64,000 nt of DNA from Fen-330 sp050008465 (GTDB lineage Bacteria > Acidobacteriota > Terriglobia > Bryobacterales > Bryobacteraceae). The DNA lies in the NCBI GenBank assembly GCA_050008465.1, contig JBEKMO010000006.1, forward strand, positions 1-64,000. Direction: 5' to 3'. Positions 26,014-33,555 of this stretch are shown in pieces (the first letter of the stretch is position 1; each line of letters begins with the position of its first letter). The position numbers and the translations under genes are program-made. Below the pieces are notes generated by a model. That model was given only the letters and a program-made list of their open reading frames with translations. It did no database searches and was not told where the DNA came from.

Positions 26014-26930
26014 GGCGCAATCCACTCCTCGACGCTGTACTTGGGCGCGCTGAGTTGGTCGCCGCCGGCGCCAACATATACGTACACACCGAAGGTGTAG
26101 CCGGCCGGCAGGTAGATCTGATCCGGCAAGGGTAAGGCGACGATCGGGAGGGCCGGGCTTGTAGACGCCTGGATTGCGATGCCCCAGTTGTAGTCCCACA
26201 CCAGGCTTTGCGCCTGGCCAAAGGGCGCCATATAGAACACGTAGCTGTTTGTGCCGTCGTGGAGGTAGAACTCGACGTAGCGCGTCACTGCGGTGGTGTT
26301 GGTGGTGAGGGTGCATCGCAAAGTGCGCAGTCCCCAGCGGGCGCCGGTCGGTACAGTTTCCAGGATCGGCTGTCCGGCCGCCGGCTGCGTGCCGACGATG
26401 CTGCGTAAACGCCCCGGTCCCTCGGCCGGCAAAGTCCAGCGCGGGTAGGGCCAGGCCAGAGCGCCGCCGGTGACCACGTAGCCAAACAGCAGCATCTGAC
26501 CGATAGGCTCGATGGTGGATTGTCCGCGGATGAGGTACGCCTTGGCGTAGCAAGTGCCGGGCTGCGCCGCACTCTGTGTCGAGACGGTGAGGGCTAGTAA
26601 CATCCCCTCGGCCAGGTTGAAGTACCAGTAATTCAGGGTGCGGTCGCTGCTGGGCGTGGCCGTCCACTGGTTCTGGGTGATCTGACCGTTGGGCATCAGC
26701 ATCCGCAGATCGACGCGCAGGGTGATGTTGGTCCCCGAGTTCCACACAGACAGCAGCAGCCGGTCTTGAGGAGTCACGTAGCACGGCGCCGGCGGCTGCA
26801 CGTTCTGAGTGAGGAAGCTAATCAGCGGCGGCGCGACGACAAATGGAAACGGCTCCGGCTTCGCCGCCGGCGCCTGGCCAGCGGCCGCCAGCGCCGCCAG
26901 GCTGGTGTCCGAGGTCAAGGCTGTATCCAC
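26010..26930 (-). CDS. Beta-rich paralogue 2 (candidate minor capsid or spike protein)
   Basis: A 306-residue, strand-rich protein without signal peptide. It shares with its upstream neighbour the order: VQPPAPCYVTPQDRL; a PxGxIxxxxW core; SDR then YFNLAEGMLL; EGPGRLR; TVPTGARWGL; LPAGYTFGVYVYVGAGGDQ; and the end VEEWIAP. The tandem pair clearly arose by duplication. The fold looks like a jelly roll or similar sandwich. The role in the virion is inferred from context. Confidence 0.6.
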   Translation of the reverse strand: MDTALTSDTSLAALAAAGQAPAAKPEPFPFVVAPPLISFLTQNVQPPAPCYVTPQDRLLLSVWNSGTNITLRVDLRMLMPNGQITQNQWTATPSSDRTLNYWYFNLAEGMLLALTVSTQSAAQPGTCYAKAYLIRGQSTIEPIGQMLLFGYVVTGGALAWPYPRWTLPAEGPGRLRSIVGTQPAAGQPILETVPTGARWGLRTLRCTLTTNTTAVTRYVEFYLHDGTNSYVFYMAPFGQAQSLVWDYNWGIAIQASTSPALPIVALPLPDQIYLPAGYTFGVYVYVGAGGDQLSAPKYSVEEWIAP

Positions 26931-27763
26931 TCCTCTAGAAGCATGAGCGCCCCGGAGTATTGATCTCCCACGTCAAGGCCGTTAGTAGAAGTGCAGATCC
27001 GAAAGCCCGAAGGTAACCGCATTCCCGTGGGAAGGGGCAAGAGGCGGGTATTGCCTATCATCGCGTTAAAGGGTAGACCGGGTGCCCAGTTGTAGCACAG
27101 AACTTGCCCGGCTGTCTGCCACACCTGAGGCTCCAGATGTTGTAGGTTGACGGCTCCATCGTCGATTATGAGAACCGGTAGTCTGTTTCCCGCCACAGCA
27201 GATGTGCTTAGCGAGAATAGCAGCCCGAGCAGGTTCCAGAGCGCATTCGTGGGCACGGTTACGATGAGCTCCGCGCCGACCGCCGGCGCGCTGCCGATGT
27301 AGTTGTAGATGCGGCCGGGCGCCTCGATCGAGCTGCGCACGAATCCACCGGGCCAACCGAGGCGCGCGGTGCCGGCGATGTAGTCCGCCAGCAGCACGGC
27401 CTCGAGGACCCCGTTACTGCCCCTGCCGCGCATGAGGCTCAGCTCACACCAGCACTGCCCGCGCCGGTAGGCCAGGCCGGTGGCGTCGACGATCACTGAG
27501 AGGAGCCAACCCTCGGACAGAGAGAAGTAGCTGGTGGCACGGGAGCGGTCGCTGTTCGGCATATGCGACCACCTTAGGGTGTCGATCCGACCCTGTGGCG
27601 TCAGCACCCGCGCGGTGATGGTGAGCGCCGCCGGCGCCGTGCTGGACCAGGTATCGATCACCAGCGACTCGTCGCAGGTGACGTAGACCTGGGTTTGCGG
27701 CTGTACGCCGGCGGCGGCGAACGACACATCAGGCGGACGTGGAGTAAACACTTCGCTGCCCAT
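26915..27763 (-). CDS. Beta-rich paralogue 1 (candidate minor capsid or spike protein)
   Basis: A 282-residue paralogue of the next gene, overlapping it by 16 bases. Matching landmarks are VQPQTQVYVTCDESL, LTPQGRIDTLRW, SDRSRATSYFSLSEGWLLS, EAPGRIYNYIGSAPA, TVPTNALWNL, MRLPSGFRI, GDQYSGA and the end LEEWIQP. The conserved GDQ(Y/L)SA...EEWI(A/Q)P end is the strongest signature. No enzyme motif is seen. Confidence 0.6.
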   Translation of the reverse strand: MGSEVFTPRPPDVSFAAAGVQPQTQVYVTCDESLVIDTWSSTAPAALTITARVLTPQGRIDTLRWSHMPNSDRSRATSYFSLSEGWLLSVIVDATGLAYRRGQCWCELSLMRGRGSNGVLEAVLLADYIAGTARLGWPGGFVRSSIEAPGRIYNYIGSAPAVGAELIVTVPTNALWNLLGLLFSLSTSAVAGNRLPVLIIDDGAVNLQHLEPQVWQTAGQVLCYNWAPGLPFNAMIGNTRLLPLPTGMRLPSGFRICTSTNGLDVGDQYSGALMLLEEWIQP

Positions 27764-27784
27764 GGCTGCTCGCTCCTGTCGCGC

Positions 27785-28612
27785 TTACGTGCCGAGCGGC
27801 GTAGCGTTCGGCGCGCTGCCGATCTCGCCCAGGACCGCCGTTACGCCGACTGCCGTGCCGGCCTGGTTCTGGGCCACATCCACCGTGATTCCGGCGCGGT
27901 TGGCAGAGTTGAGAATCGGGATGAGCGGCTTGTTGAGTAGTAGCGACAGACGCATGAACCAGGACGCCGTCAATTCGGGCACGGTGTTTTGGCCAGGTCC
28001 AGCCACTCCGACGTTGCCGGTGTCCACGCCAACAAAGCGGACTGCGCCGCATATGGTGTTGACGGTGTAGCCCAGCAGAGCGTAATCCGTATTGGCCTTC
28101 AAAAGGTCCGTGTAGGAGTTCAGGGCATGCCCGCCGCTCCATCCGCCGGTGATGCCCGGAGTGCAGGGCACCCCAACAGTAAGGACGTTGACCAGGCGCG
28201 CGAGCACGTCGGCCGGAGACGCCAACCGTGCGGCGACGCCAGGGCAGTCGTCGTATGCGATCAGCAGGAACCCCGATTCGATGGCTCCGGCGACCGCACT
28301 GCCGCTGATGTCCAAGGTGAGCGTGTCCTGAGGGATCAACTTTTGGCTCACACCCAACGGCCACAGCGGGAGCGGGTTGAGCGACAACGCCTGGAGCCGG
28401 ATACCTTCCACGTTATCGTGCAGGCGGGGCGATTTGATCCGAAAGGCGCCGCCGACATTGTTGTGCGTCCACGCGGCGATCAGCCGGACGTCTGCGGTGA
28501 GGGGCGCGTTTCGGATGGTCGGTGAGTTGCCGGTGAACATCGTGAGATTGACTTGGGGGGTCTGGCCTGGCGCCACGGCGCTGCCCCCAATGCATTCCAG
28601 TATTTTTCCCAT
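27785..28612 (-). CDS. Major capsid protein candidate
   Basis: A 275-residue protein with no signal peptide or helix-rich region. It consists almost wholly of short beta-prone segments (QTPQVNLTMFTGN, LTADVRLIAAWTH, GAFRIKSPRL, DTLTLDISGSAVAGAIESGFLLIAYDD). Size and strand content fit a jelly-roll capsid protein of a small tailless virus. An AGGAAA site precedes the ATG. It heads the candidate structural module, after the small linker-like protein. The call rests on composition, length and context only. Confidence 0.45.
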   Translation of the reverse strand: MGKILECIGGSAVAPGQTPQVNLTMFTGNSPTIRNAPLTADVRLIAAWTHNNVGGAFRIKSPRLHDNVEGIRLQALSLNPLPLWPLGVSQKLIPQDTLTLDISGSAVAGAIESGFLLIAYDDCPGVAARLASPADVLARLVNVLTVGVPCTPGITGGWSGGHALNSYTDLLKANTDYALLGYTVNTICGAVRFVGVDTGNVGVAGPGQNTVPELTASWFMRLSLLLNKPLIPILNSANRAGITVDVAQNQAGTAVGVTAVLGEIGSAPNATPLGT

Positions 28613-28647
28613 GGTAGTTTTCCTGTGTGAGATCGGGCGCTACCGGG

Positions 28648-29073
28648 TTAGCCCGAGACCTTCTTCTTGCGTAGGGCGTCAGTGACGGCCTGGACGCGCG
28701 CCATGTTTGCCGGGTCGCCCTTCGGGCGCCGGGGCGGGAGCTGGACACCCGCGATGGTTTGCAAGTACGGAGCGACTCCGCTCTGCCAGGTGCCTTGTGC
28801 GCTTCGAACGCCCTGGGGAAAGCGCGATGCGCCGGTAGTGGATGCGTTCGTGGCAAACTTCGCTCCGCCGGCGGATCGCACACCTTTGGAGAAGGACTTG
28901 CGCGTGATGGCGTCCTGGATGGCCGCTTCGTAATTCGGTTCGGCGGCTACGGTGCCTGTTTCCCAGTCTTGGCCGGCAGCGGCGACGCCGGTAGCGTAGT
29001 CCTGGGCGGCTGCGGCCGCACGGGTTGAGAACTTCGCCGCGCTTGTCGCGGCGTCTTTGACTTTGATAGCCAA
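28648..29073 (-). CDS. Repetitive Ala/Gly-rich protein with GV motifs
   Basis: A 141-residue basic protein. I chose TTG at 29073, since AGGAGG lies 6 bases upstream; the longer frame to 29148 has no such site. It repeats a short plan, aromatic then xxGV: YATGVAAAGQDWETGT, FSKGVRSAGGAKFATNA and FPQGVRSAQGTWQSGV. It ends with a basic segment PPRRPKGDPANMARV and RKKK. It is probably a virion or nucleoid-associated protein. No family recognised. Confidence 0.55.
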   Translation of the reverse strand: MAIKVKDAATSAAKFSTRAAAAAQDYATGVAAAGQDWETGTVAAEPNYEAAIQDAITRKSFSKGVRSAGGAKFATNASTTGASRFPQGVRSAQGTWQSGVAPYLQTIAGVQLPPRRPKGDPANMARVQAVTDALRKKKVSG

Positions 29074-29160
29074 GGTATACCTCCTGTTCACCTTGAGCTT
29101 GTGCCTGTTCCGCTCGAGAGACAACACTTCATCCCAAGTCGTAGACACAGTGGGAACCGT

Positions 29161-29898
29161 TCAGTGGCCGAAGTGGTTCTGGATCACGCGTGGAAACCAA
29201 GAGTACCTCTTTGGGCCGCTCGGTCGGTTCGGAGTTGCCCCTTCACGGAAGAGTTGGTGTAGAAAACGGCTTAACTCCTCGATGTTGTGACCGTGGAGGG
29301 CCGCGACGCATCGGTTCACGATGTCGTCATCCGGTGGTCGAACGGGCCGCGGGTCTTCGCCTTGGTAGTAGCCCCAGATGTGTTTCTTCACCGCATCAAA
29401 GAGAGGAGTCGTCGTCGTCGTGGTTTCGCCTTTGCTTCGCTGGGGCACACTTCCCTTCCCCTGACGGGATGCGGTTGGTCCTCCCGACGACGATAACTCC
29501 TCTCCATAAGTCCTATACGTCTGGGGGACATTGGCGACACCCCCTGGGGACACTGGCGACACCCCTTCGGGGACATTGGTGACACCCCCTGCGCCCGCGG
29601 CGGCGGCAAAGTCCGGGTGCCACAAAAAGACGTGGTGACTGGGCTTGCTGGCGACGCGGCTGGAAGCGATGAAGCCGGCGGCGCGTAGCTCGTGAACCCA
29701 CCGTTTTACCTGGCGTTTGACGGTGTGTAGGGTGGCCGCCAGGGTGGCGGTGGAGGCGTAGCATTCGCCCGAGTCGCGGCCGTAGCCGGCCATGAGCAGA
29801 TAACACAGTTTTGCCCCTCGGCTGAGAGTGGGGTTTTTGCTGAGAACCATCAACAGGCGCGTGCTGCCGAGCACACGTCTCCCCTGGATGGTCTGCAT
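29161..29898 (-). CDS. Winged-helix replication-initiation candidate
   Basis: A 245-residue protein. The N-terminal domain (about 10-95) is a winged helix: LSRGAKLCYLLMAGYGRDSG, ASTATLAATLHTVKRQVKRW and LRAAGFIASSRV. A repetitive linker (VTNVPEGVSPVSPGGVANVP) and a polar stretch lead to a C-terminal helical part (VNRCVAALHGHNIEELSRFL). This layout resembles plasmid and phage replication proteins of the helix_turn_helix_36 type. There is no HUH nuclease motif, so rolling-circle initiation by this protein is unlikely. Confidence 0.6.
   Translation of the reverse strand: MQTIQGRRVLGSTRLLMVLSKNPTLSRGAKLCYLLMAGYGRDSGECYASTATLAATLHTVKRQVKRWVHELRAAGFIASSRVASKPSHHVFLWHPDFAAAAGAGGVTNVPEGVSPVSPGGVANVPQTYRTYGEELSSSGGPTASRQGKGSVPQRSKGETTTTTTPLFDAVKKHIWGYYQGEDPRPVRPPDDDIVNRCVAALHGHNIEELSRFLHQLFREGATPNRPSGPKRYSWFPRVIQNHFGH
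29523..29600. repeat. Tandem ~24-bp repeats in the replication gene
   Basis: Three imperfect units of the type GGGGACAnTGGnGACACCCC. They encode the repeated P(E/P)GV(S/T/A) linker of the winged-helix protein. If that protein binds its own gene they could act as iterons. Confidence 0.6.
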
Positions 29899-29901
29899 GG
29901 G

Positions 29902-30348
29902 CTATCCGGGGCGGGGATAGATCTGGACCACGATGCCTGATTCGTCGATCACGGGCTGGCAGTCCGGGACTACCGCGCGGCCGATGGCGATGAGCGAGCG
30001 GACGGGCAGCTCCGGGTGCGCGATGCGCCACAAAGTGCGGTAGCCGAGGAGCTGGCCGAGCGCGCCAAAGGCCACCCGTACCTTCACCTCAATGATGTCC
30101 GCTTGGCCGCCGATGCGCGCTACGATGTCCGCGCGCTTCTGGGTGATCAGTACGGACATGTTGCGCACCTCTTGGGTGTATTCCTCCCCCGGATCGGTGC
30201 CCTCACCCAGGCGCACGTTGAAGTCGATCTGGTCGTATTCGGCGCCGTGCGCGTTCAGCCACGCCTTTGCGATGTCGCTCTCGACGTAGGTGAGGCCTGG
30301 AAGTTGGATCTGAGAGAGCAGTAGGCCGAGGTTGGCTGGTGGGGGCAT
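29902..30348 (-). CDS. PD-(D/E)xK-like nuclease of the element
   Basis: A 148-residue protein. The core reads ADIVARIGGQADIIEVKVR, the Asp...Glu-x-Lys arrangement of this nuclease superfamily. It is followed by a helix with Gln and Tyr (ALGQLLGYRTLW) as in related folds. I chose the ATG at 30348, which overlaps the upstream stop (TGATG). It could process replication ends or attack host DNA; undecided. Confidence 0.55.
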   Translation of the reverse strand: MPPPANLGLLLSQIQLPGLTYVESDIAKAWLNAHGAEYDQIDFNVRLGEGTDPGEEYTQEVRNMSVLITQKRADIVARIGGQADIIEVKVRVAFGALGQLLGYRTLWRIAHPELPVRSLIAIGRAVVPDCQPVIDESGIVVQIYPRPG

Positions 30349-30587
30349 CAGGGATTTCTCTTGCGGCCGTCGCGGTGGTGTGGCAGTCCCAGGCGTTCGC
30401 GCCACTCCCACTCGTTGAGTTGTCCGCGGAGCTGCTCGAGCACAAGGAACTGCTGGAGCAGGTCGAGCATCTCCGCCAGGTGGCCGTTGAGGATCTCAAG
30501 TTCGCCCTGGACGGATTCGACCGCAGCGGCGATCGGACGGTTCACCTGGAGCGGAGTAAGGCTGCCGGCGGGGACCGGAAGACGCAT
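30348..30587 (-). CDS. Small helical protein
   Basis: A 79-residue protein, MRLPVPAGSLTPLQVN, then a long amphipathic helix (AAAVESVQGELEILNGHLAE, LLQQFLVLEQLRGQ) and a basic end. It is probably a coiled coil. A GGGAGG site precedes the ATG. It is coupled to the nuclease gene. Function unknown. Confidence 0.55.
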   Translation of the reverse strand: MRLPVPAGSLTPLQVNRPIAAAVESVQGELEILNGHLAEMLDLLQQFLVLEQLRGQLNEWEWRERLGLPHHRDGRKRNP

Positions 30588-30589
30588 GC

Positions 30590-30829
30590 TTACGCCTCCC
30601 TCGCTTCGGCGATCGACAGCACGGCGAACGTGCCCACGCATATTTCTTTAGGGTCCGAGACGACCAGGCTGAGCCGCTGCCCGAGTTCCGGGTGTATCCG
30701 ATCGGTGATGAGCACCAGGTGGAGGACGCCGTTCTGGGGTCCGAGTAACACATGCTCGATGCGTGCGCCGCGAAGGTGGCGCTCGATGTTGGACAGGCTC
30801 AGCGTGGAGAGCCCCTGCATGGCAGTCAT
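30590..30829 (-). CDS. Small mixed alpha/beta protein
   Basis: A 79-residue protein, starting MTAMQGLSTLSLSNIERHL with strand-like segments EHVLLGPQNGVLHLVLITD and RLSLVVSDPKEICVG. The start shares bases with the upstream stop (TAATG). No family recognised. Confidence 0.55.
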   Translation of the reverse strand: MTAMQGLSTLSLSNIERHLRGARIEHVLLGPQNGVLHLVLITDRIHPELGQRLSLVVSDPKEICVGTFAVLSIAEAREA

Positions 30830-31035
30830 TATGGCTTCCGTTTCTTCCGGATGCCGGCCACGCGCAGAGCGTCCGCCGCGGTGGGGCTCTGTCCGGACTG
30901 GCGCGCCCACGAAAAGAAGGCGTGCTTGAGTTCGGCGGCGGCGAGCGGTAGCCCACTCAGCTTTTCGATCACCGCGTCTTTCGCCTCCGGGGTCATGTTC
31001 TCTTCGCCGACCACCTCGGACATGTCGGTGCTCAT
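30829..31035 (-). CDS. Small acidic-to-basic helical protein
   Basis: A 68-residue protein. An acidic N-terminus (MSTDMSEVVGEENMTPEAK) leads to helices (LAAAELKHAFFSWARQSGQS) and a basic end (AGIRKKRKP). Its start overlaps the upstream stop by 4 bases. The layout is like a small DNA-binding adaptor. Function unknown. Confidence 0.55.
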   Translation of the reverse strand: MSTDMSEVVGEENMTPEAKDAVIEKLSGLPLAAAELKHAFFSWARQSGQSPTAADALRVAGIRKKRKP

Positions 31036-31373
31036 TGGTCCTCCGGTGGCTGGTAGGCGCCCATGGCGATCGCGTACAGGCGGATGCGCAGGTCGGCGTT
31101 GTTGGTCGAGGTATTGAAGAACTCCGCGGCCAAACAGATGCGCAGCATTCCGGACGGCGCGGTCACGCTGACCATGCCGTGAACGTAAGGCTCCGGAGGC
31201 GACACAGAGGTCAGTTTCTCCATGGTCGCCAGAATCGGACCGCCGCACTTGGCGGCTTTGAGGTTGTACTTCGCCGCCAGCGTGGTGATGGCGAAGAAAA
31301 GCGAGTCTTCGGGTGGGGACTGAAATCCCGAGCTGTACCAGGGGGGCAGCAGCGGGGACGGTAATGTGGACAT
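31032..31373 (-). CDS. Element protein of unknown function
   Basis: A 113-residue protein with a GGAGGAAG site. It starts MSTLPSPLLPPWYSSGF and continues with a helix (FFAITTLAAKYNLKAAKCGG) and strands (VHGMVSVTAPSGMLRICLAA). No recognisable family. It is translationally coupled to its downstream neighbour. Confidence 0.55.
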   Translation of the reverse strand: MSTLPSPLLPPWYSSGFQSPPEDSLFFAITTLAAKYNLKAAKCGGPILATMEKLTSVSPPEPYVHGMVSVTAPSGMLRICLAAEFFNTSTNNADLRIRLYAIAMGAYQPPEDQ

Positions 31374-31375
31374 GT

Positions 31376-31603
31376 TCACTTCCTCCGTGTTTGTGGGTGC
31401 AGGTAGGCTTTCAGCGTCTCGCGGTCGGCGTGCCATAGTTCGTCGCGCTTCTTGTCGAGGTGGTCTGGATTGCTCAGCCGTCTGGCTGCCGCTTGAATGC
31501 ACTCGGAGTACAACCCGAGCAGTTGCGCGGCCGCGATGTCTTGCAGGTTGCCAAACTTGTGCGCGGCTGTTTTCAGGTACGCGGCAGCTTTGCAGACCAG
31601 CAT
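31376..31603 (-). CDS. Small helical protein
   Basis: A 75-residue protein, MLVCKAAAYLKTAAHKFGN, then LQDIAAAQLLGLYSECIQAA and a basic end with HLDKKRDELWHADRETLKAY. All helical. Function unknown; part of the early small-gene run. Confidence 0.5.
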   Translation of the reverse strand: MLVCKAAAYLKTAAHKFGNLQDIAAAQLLGLYSECIQAAARRLSNPDHLDKKRDELWHADRETLKAYLHPQTRRK

Positions 31604-31605
31604 GG

Positions 31606-31878
31606 TTAACCTTCCTCGGGCGCGGCGGGCGACGCCGGCGGCTGGTCGGATTTGTCGCGCCAGAGGAGCACGTATCCGCTCGTGAGCACGTGGCCGAAGT
31701 TTTGATCCAAGAGCACTATTGGACAGTCCATGAGGCTTGGGGTCTCCTGGCGGAGTGCAAACACACACGGGGTGAACGGCGCCACGAATCCGCACTCGTG
31801 GCCACTCGATTGGACCAGGAGCAATTGGTTCGGTTCGCGGTGGTAGTCATAGAAGGGGCAGGGGGGCTGTCCGTTCAC
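31606..31878 (-). CDS. Cys/His-containing small protein
   Basis: A 90-residue protein starting with GTG. Scattered Cys and His residues (PPCPFYDYH, SSGHECGF, TPCVFAL, MDCPIVLL) suggest a metal site. Small CPFYxY proteins of this look occur on other phages and plasmids, as far as I recall. The start overlaps the stop of the 58-residue gene (GTGA). Confidence 0.55.
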   Translation of the reverse strand: MNGQPPCPFYDYHREPNQLLLVQSSGHECGFVAPFTPCVFALRQETPSLMDCPIVLLDQNFGHVLTSGYVLLWRDKSDQPPASPAAPEEG

Positions 31879-32051
31879 GGCTTCACCTCGGGCGGCGCGG
31901 CGCCGAGAACTGTAGCGCCCACTTCTGGTGGCGACTCCTCCAGCTCCTCGCGCGTGCGAGAGACTGTTCGTCCATCCGCCAGGCGGACTAGGTACACGTC
32001 GACGCTCTTACCCTCCGGCAGGCGGAGCGAGATAGTTGGCTCTTGTGGCAC
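31875..32051 (-). CDS. 58-residue small protein
   Basis: It starts with GTG at 32051 and reads VPQEPTISLRLPEGKSVDVY, LVRLADGRTVSRTREELEES, then an acidic tail. It looks like a small beta-hairpin protein. It overlaps the end of the 80-residue gene by 44 bases in another frame and the next start by 4 bases. Confidence 0.5.
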   Translation of the reverse strand: MPQEPTISLRLPEGKSVDVYLVRLADGRTVSRTREELEESPPEVGATVLGAAPPEVKP

Positions 32052-32250
32052 TGACGATCACTCCAAACTGGCCGGTCACTAGGTCGAAGACTCGATCGCC
32101 GGGCCGCAAGTCGAGTCCCATGATTTCATGTGAGGTCGCCGGCGCGCCGGCGCCGGCGGCTAGGTCCGCGTTCGCCTGGCGGCGGACGCCTTCAAGCGTG
32201 TGGAGCATTGTTCCCAGGCGTTCCACTGTGGGTGACTCCTTGTACGGCAT
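32008..32250 (-). CDS. Small protein overlapping the ParB-like gene
   Basis: Up to 80 residues, with a later Met at about 32208 as an alternative start. The C-terminal half, PGDRVFDLVTGQFGVIVSAT, resembles a small SH3-like barrel. The overlap with the end of the ParB-like gene is 59 bases, or less with the later start. Confidence 0.5.
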   Translation of the reverse strand: MPYKESPTVERLGTMLHTLEGVRRQANADLAAGAGAPATSHEIMGLDLRPGDRVFDLVTGQFGVIVSATRANYLAPPAGG

Positions 32251-33064
32251 CTCCGAGGGCCGCGCGGATCCGCGCCAGTGCGCGGTCGATGAACATAGCG
32301 CGGCACTGGCGGTGCATCGGGACGAGTTCCATCTCCCAGGGGCGGTCTGCGCTCTCGCAGCAAAGACAGGTCATGGTGGTGATGGGCGCCGGGAGGCTGG
32401 TGAACTGGTTCGTGCCATCGGTCGGCGGCGGGGCCTCTACGGCCGCGATCGCTTCCGCCTGAGTCCGCCACTGGATCACCAGGCGGGCGCTGGCGCCGCC
32501 GGCGATCGCTGCATCCAGGTACATGGCGCGGTAGCCGGGATCCCGAACTTTGTTCAGCTCCTTGGACACGGCCAGGGAGATACGGCCGTCCTTCAGCGCG
32601 GCGAATACTGCGTCGTCACCGAGGAGCAGGTTTAGACGGTCCTCGAGCAGCGGCCGCTTGAGTCCGGTGAGTTCGACCAGGCGGTCCACGTCGCCGGCGC
32701 AACGCTGGCTGAGCAGCGTGCCGAAATAGACCGCCTGCTCGGCCGGGTTCACATCCTCGCGGAAGAGGTTGGCGTGGATCTTGCGGGCTTCGGCGGCGGC
32801 GCCGGCGGTGGCGTAGATCATGGCGTGGATGATCTTGTGGCCGTTGCGCGTGGCGGCGATAAATCGCCGGTGGCCGTCGTCAATCTCGTAGCGTGAGCCA
32901 CGCACGATCAGGCAGATCGGGAGTATCACTCCTTCCTGCTTCACCGACTGGGTGAGTTCCTCGAGCTTCTGCTCGTCGAAGGTCTGACGCATGGCCAGGG
33001 CAGGCGGATCGATCTTGTCCAGGGGCACGAGTGCGTACTGCGGCTGCGCGTCACGCTTCGGCAT
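32192..33064 (-). CDS. ParB-like nuclease-fold/HTH protein
   Basis: A 290-residue protein. The N-terminal ParB domain (about 10-105) includes LVPLDKIDPPALAMRQTFD, LEELTQSVKQEGVILPICL and the IDDGHRR box, then the arginine-type patch FREDVNPAEQAVYF. The central helix-turn-helix region spans about 110-200 (VELTGLKRPLLEDRLNLLLG). The C-terminal Cys/His cluster (TMTCLCCESADRP, HRQCRAMF) could bind zinc. No ParA ATPase is nearby, so plasmid partition is doubtful; a regulator is as likely. Confidence 0.75.
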   Translation of the reverse strand: MPKRDAQPQYALVPLDKIDPPALAMRQTFDEQKLEELTQSVKQEGVILPICLIVRGSRYEIDDGHRRFIAATRNGHKIIHAMIYATAGAAAEARKIHANLFREDVNPAEQAVYFGTLLSQRCAGDVDRLVELTGLKRPLLEDRLNLLLGDDAVFAALKDGRISLAVSKELNKVRDPGYRAMYLDAAIAGGASARLVIQWRTQAEAIAAVEAPPPTDGTNQFTSLPAPITTMTCLCCESADRPWEMELVPMHRQCRAMFIDRALARIRAALGDAVQGVTHSGTPGNNAPHA

Positions 33065-33260
33065 ATGGTTGGTCCTCTGGGTTGGGGCGCCGGAGCTTCA
33101 GCTGGGGTTTCACGTCCTGGAGCAGGCGGACGCTGAGCGTGCGGTCCTCGAGGTCGACCGTCACGAGGTCACCAATCCCCCAGCCGAGCTTCCGTAGAAA
33201 CTCGACGGGGATGGTGATGCCGCGGCTGTGGCCGTGCTTGATGAGTTTACAAACCCACAT
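33051..33260 (-). CDS. AbrB/MazE-type DNA-binding protein
   Basis: A 69-residue SpoVT-AbrB domain: KLIKHGHSRGITIPVEFLRK, then LGWGIGDLVTVDLEDRTL. Such proteins form swapped-hairpin dimers that repress promoters. It overlaps the ParB-like gene by 14 bases. It may be the repressor acting at the element's promoters, but no link to the 20448-20465 palindrome is shown. Confidence 0.75.
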   Translation of the reverse strand: MWVCKLIKHGHSRGITIPVEFLRKLGWGIGDLVTVDLEDRTLSVRLLQDVKPQLKLRRPNPEDQPYAEA

Positions 33261-33555
33261 GGGCGAGCTCCCGTGTGCCGGCCACGGCGTCTATGCACTG
33301 CCGGACCAGTGTGCCCGTGTTGTCCTGGGCATAACGCTCGATCAGTGTGCGGTAGGTGATCGCGGCCAGGATGGGGCCGTGTGGAACCCTGAGTATGAGA
33401 TAGCGGGGGTGTGCCTCGAGCAGAACGGGGGCGCCGTTATACAGCGCGTCGGTCTTGAGCGTGATGTGTTTCGATCCGGTGAGCTCTCGCGTAGCTGGCC
33501 TCCTCTCGGTCTTTCCCGCTGTTGACCAGGTGCGCCAGGTGCCGGCTGCGAACAT
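33247..33555 (-). CDS. First gene of the element train, unknown function
   Basis: The frame is open from an ATG at 33555 that lies inside the right dif-like site. The credible part begins later, near LTGSKHITLKTDALYNGAP, and continues VLLEAHPRYLILRVPHGPIL. A GAGAGGAGG site lies upstream of this part without a clear start codon, so the start is uncertain. No family recognised. Confidence 0.5.
   Translation of the reverse strand: MFAAGTWRTWSTAGKTERRPATRELTGSKHITLKTDALYNGAPVLLEAHPRYLILRVPHGPILAAITYRTLIERYAQDNTGTLVRQCIDAVAGTRELAHVGL

Larger units (their letters stand above)
19896..33548. mobile_element. Element integrated at dif (candidate tailless provirus)
   Basis: About 13.7 kb between two direct dif-like sites. 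It contains a tight minus-strand gene train (33.5 to 20.97 kb) with overlapping or closely spaced genes, and a short plus-strand unit at the left end. No integrase, transposase or conjugation gene is visible, which fits use of host XerC/XerD. The gene set combines a ParB-like protein, a winged-helix replication candidate, a nuclease-like protein and a run of beta-rich and membrane proteins of virion type. The limits are set by the crossover in the shared CGAACA centre. Confidence 0.7.

Noticed and set aside
29510..29610. CRISPR-like short repeats near 29.5 kb
   Set aside because: The repeats are contiguous, in frame within a coding region and have no spacers.
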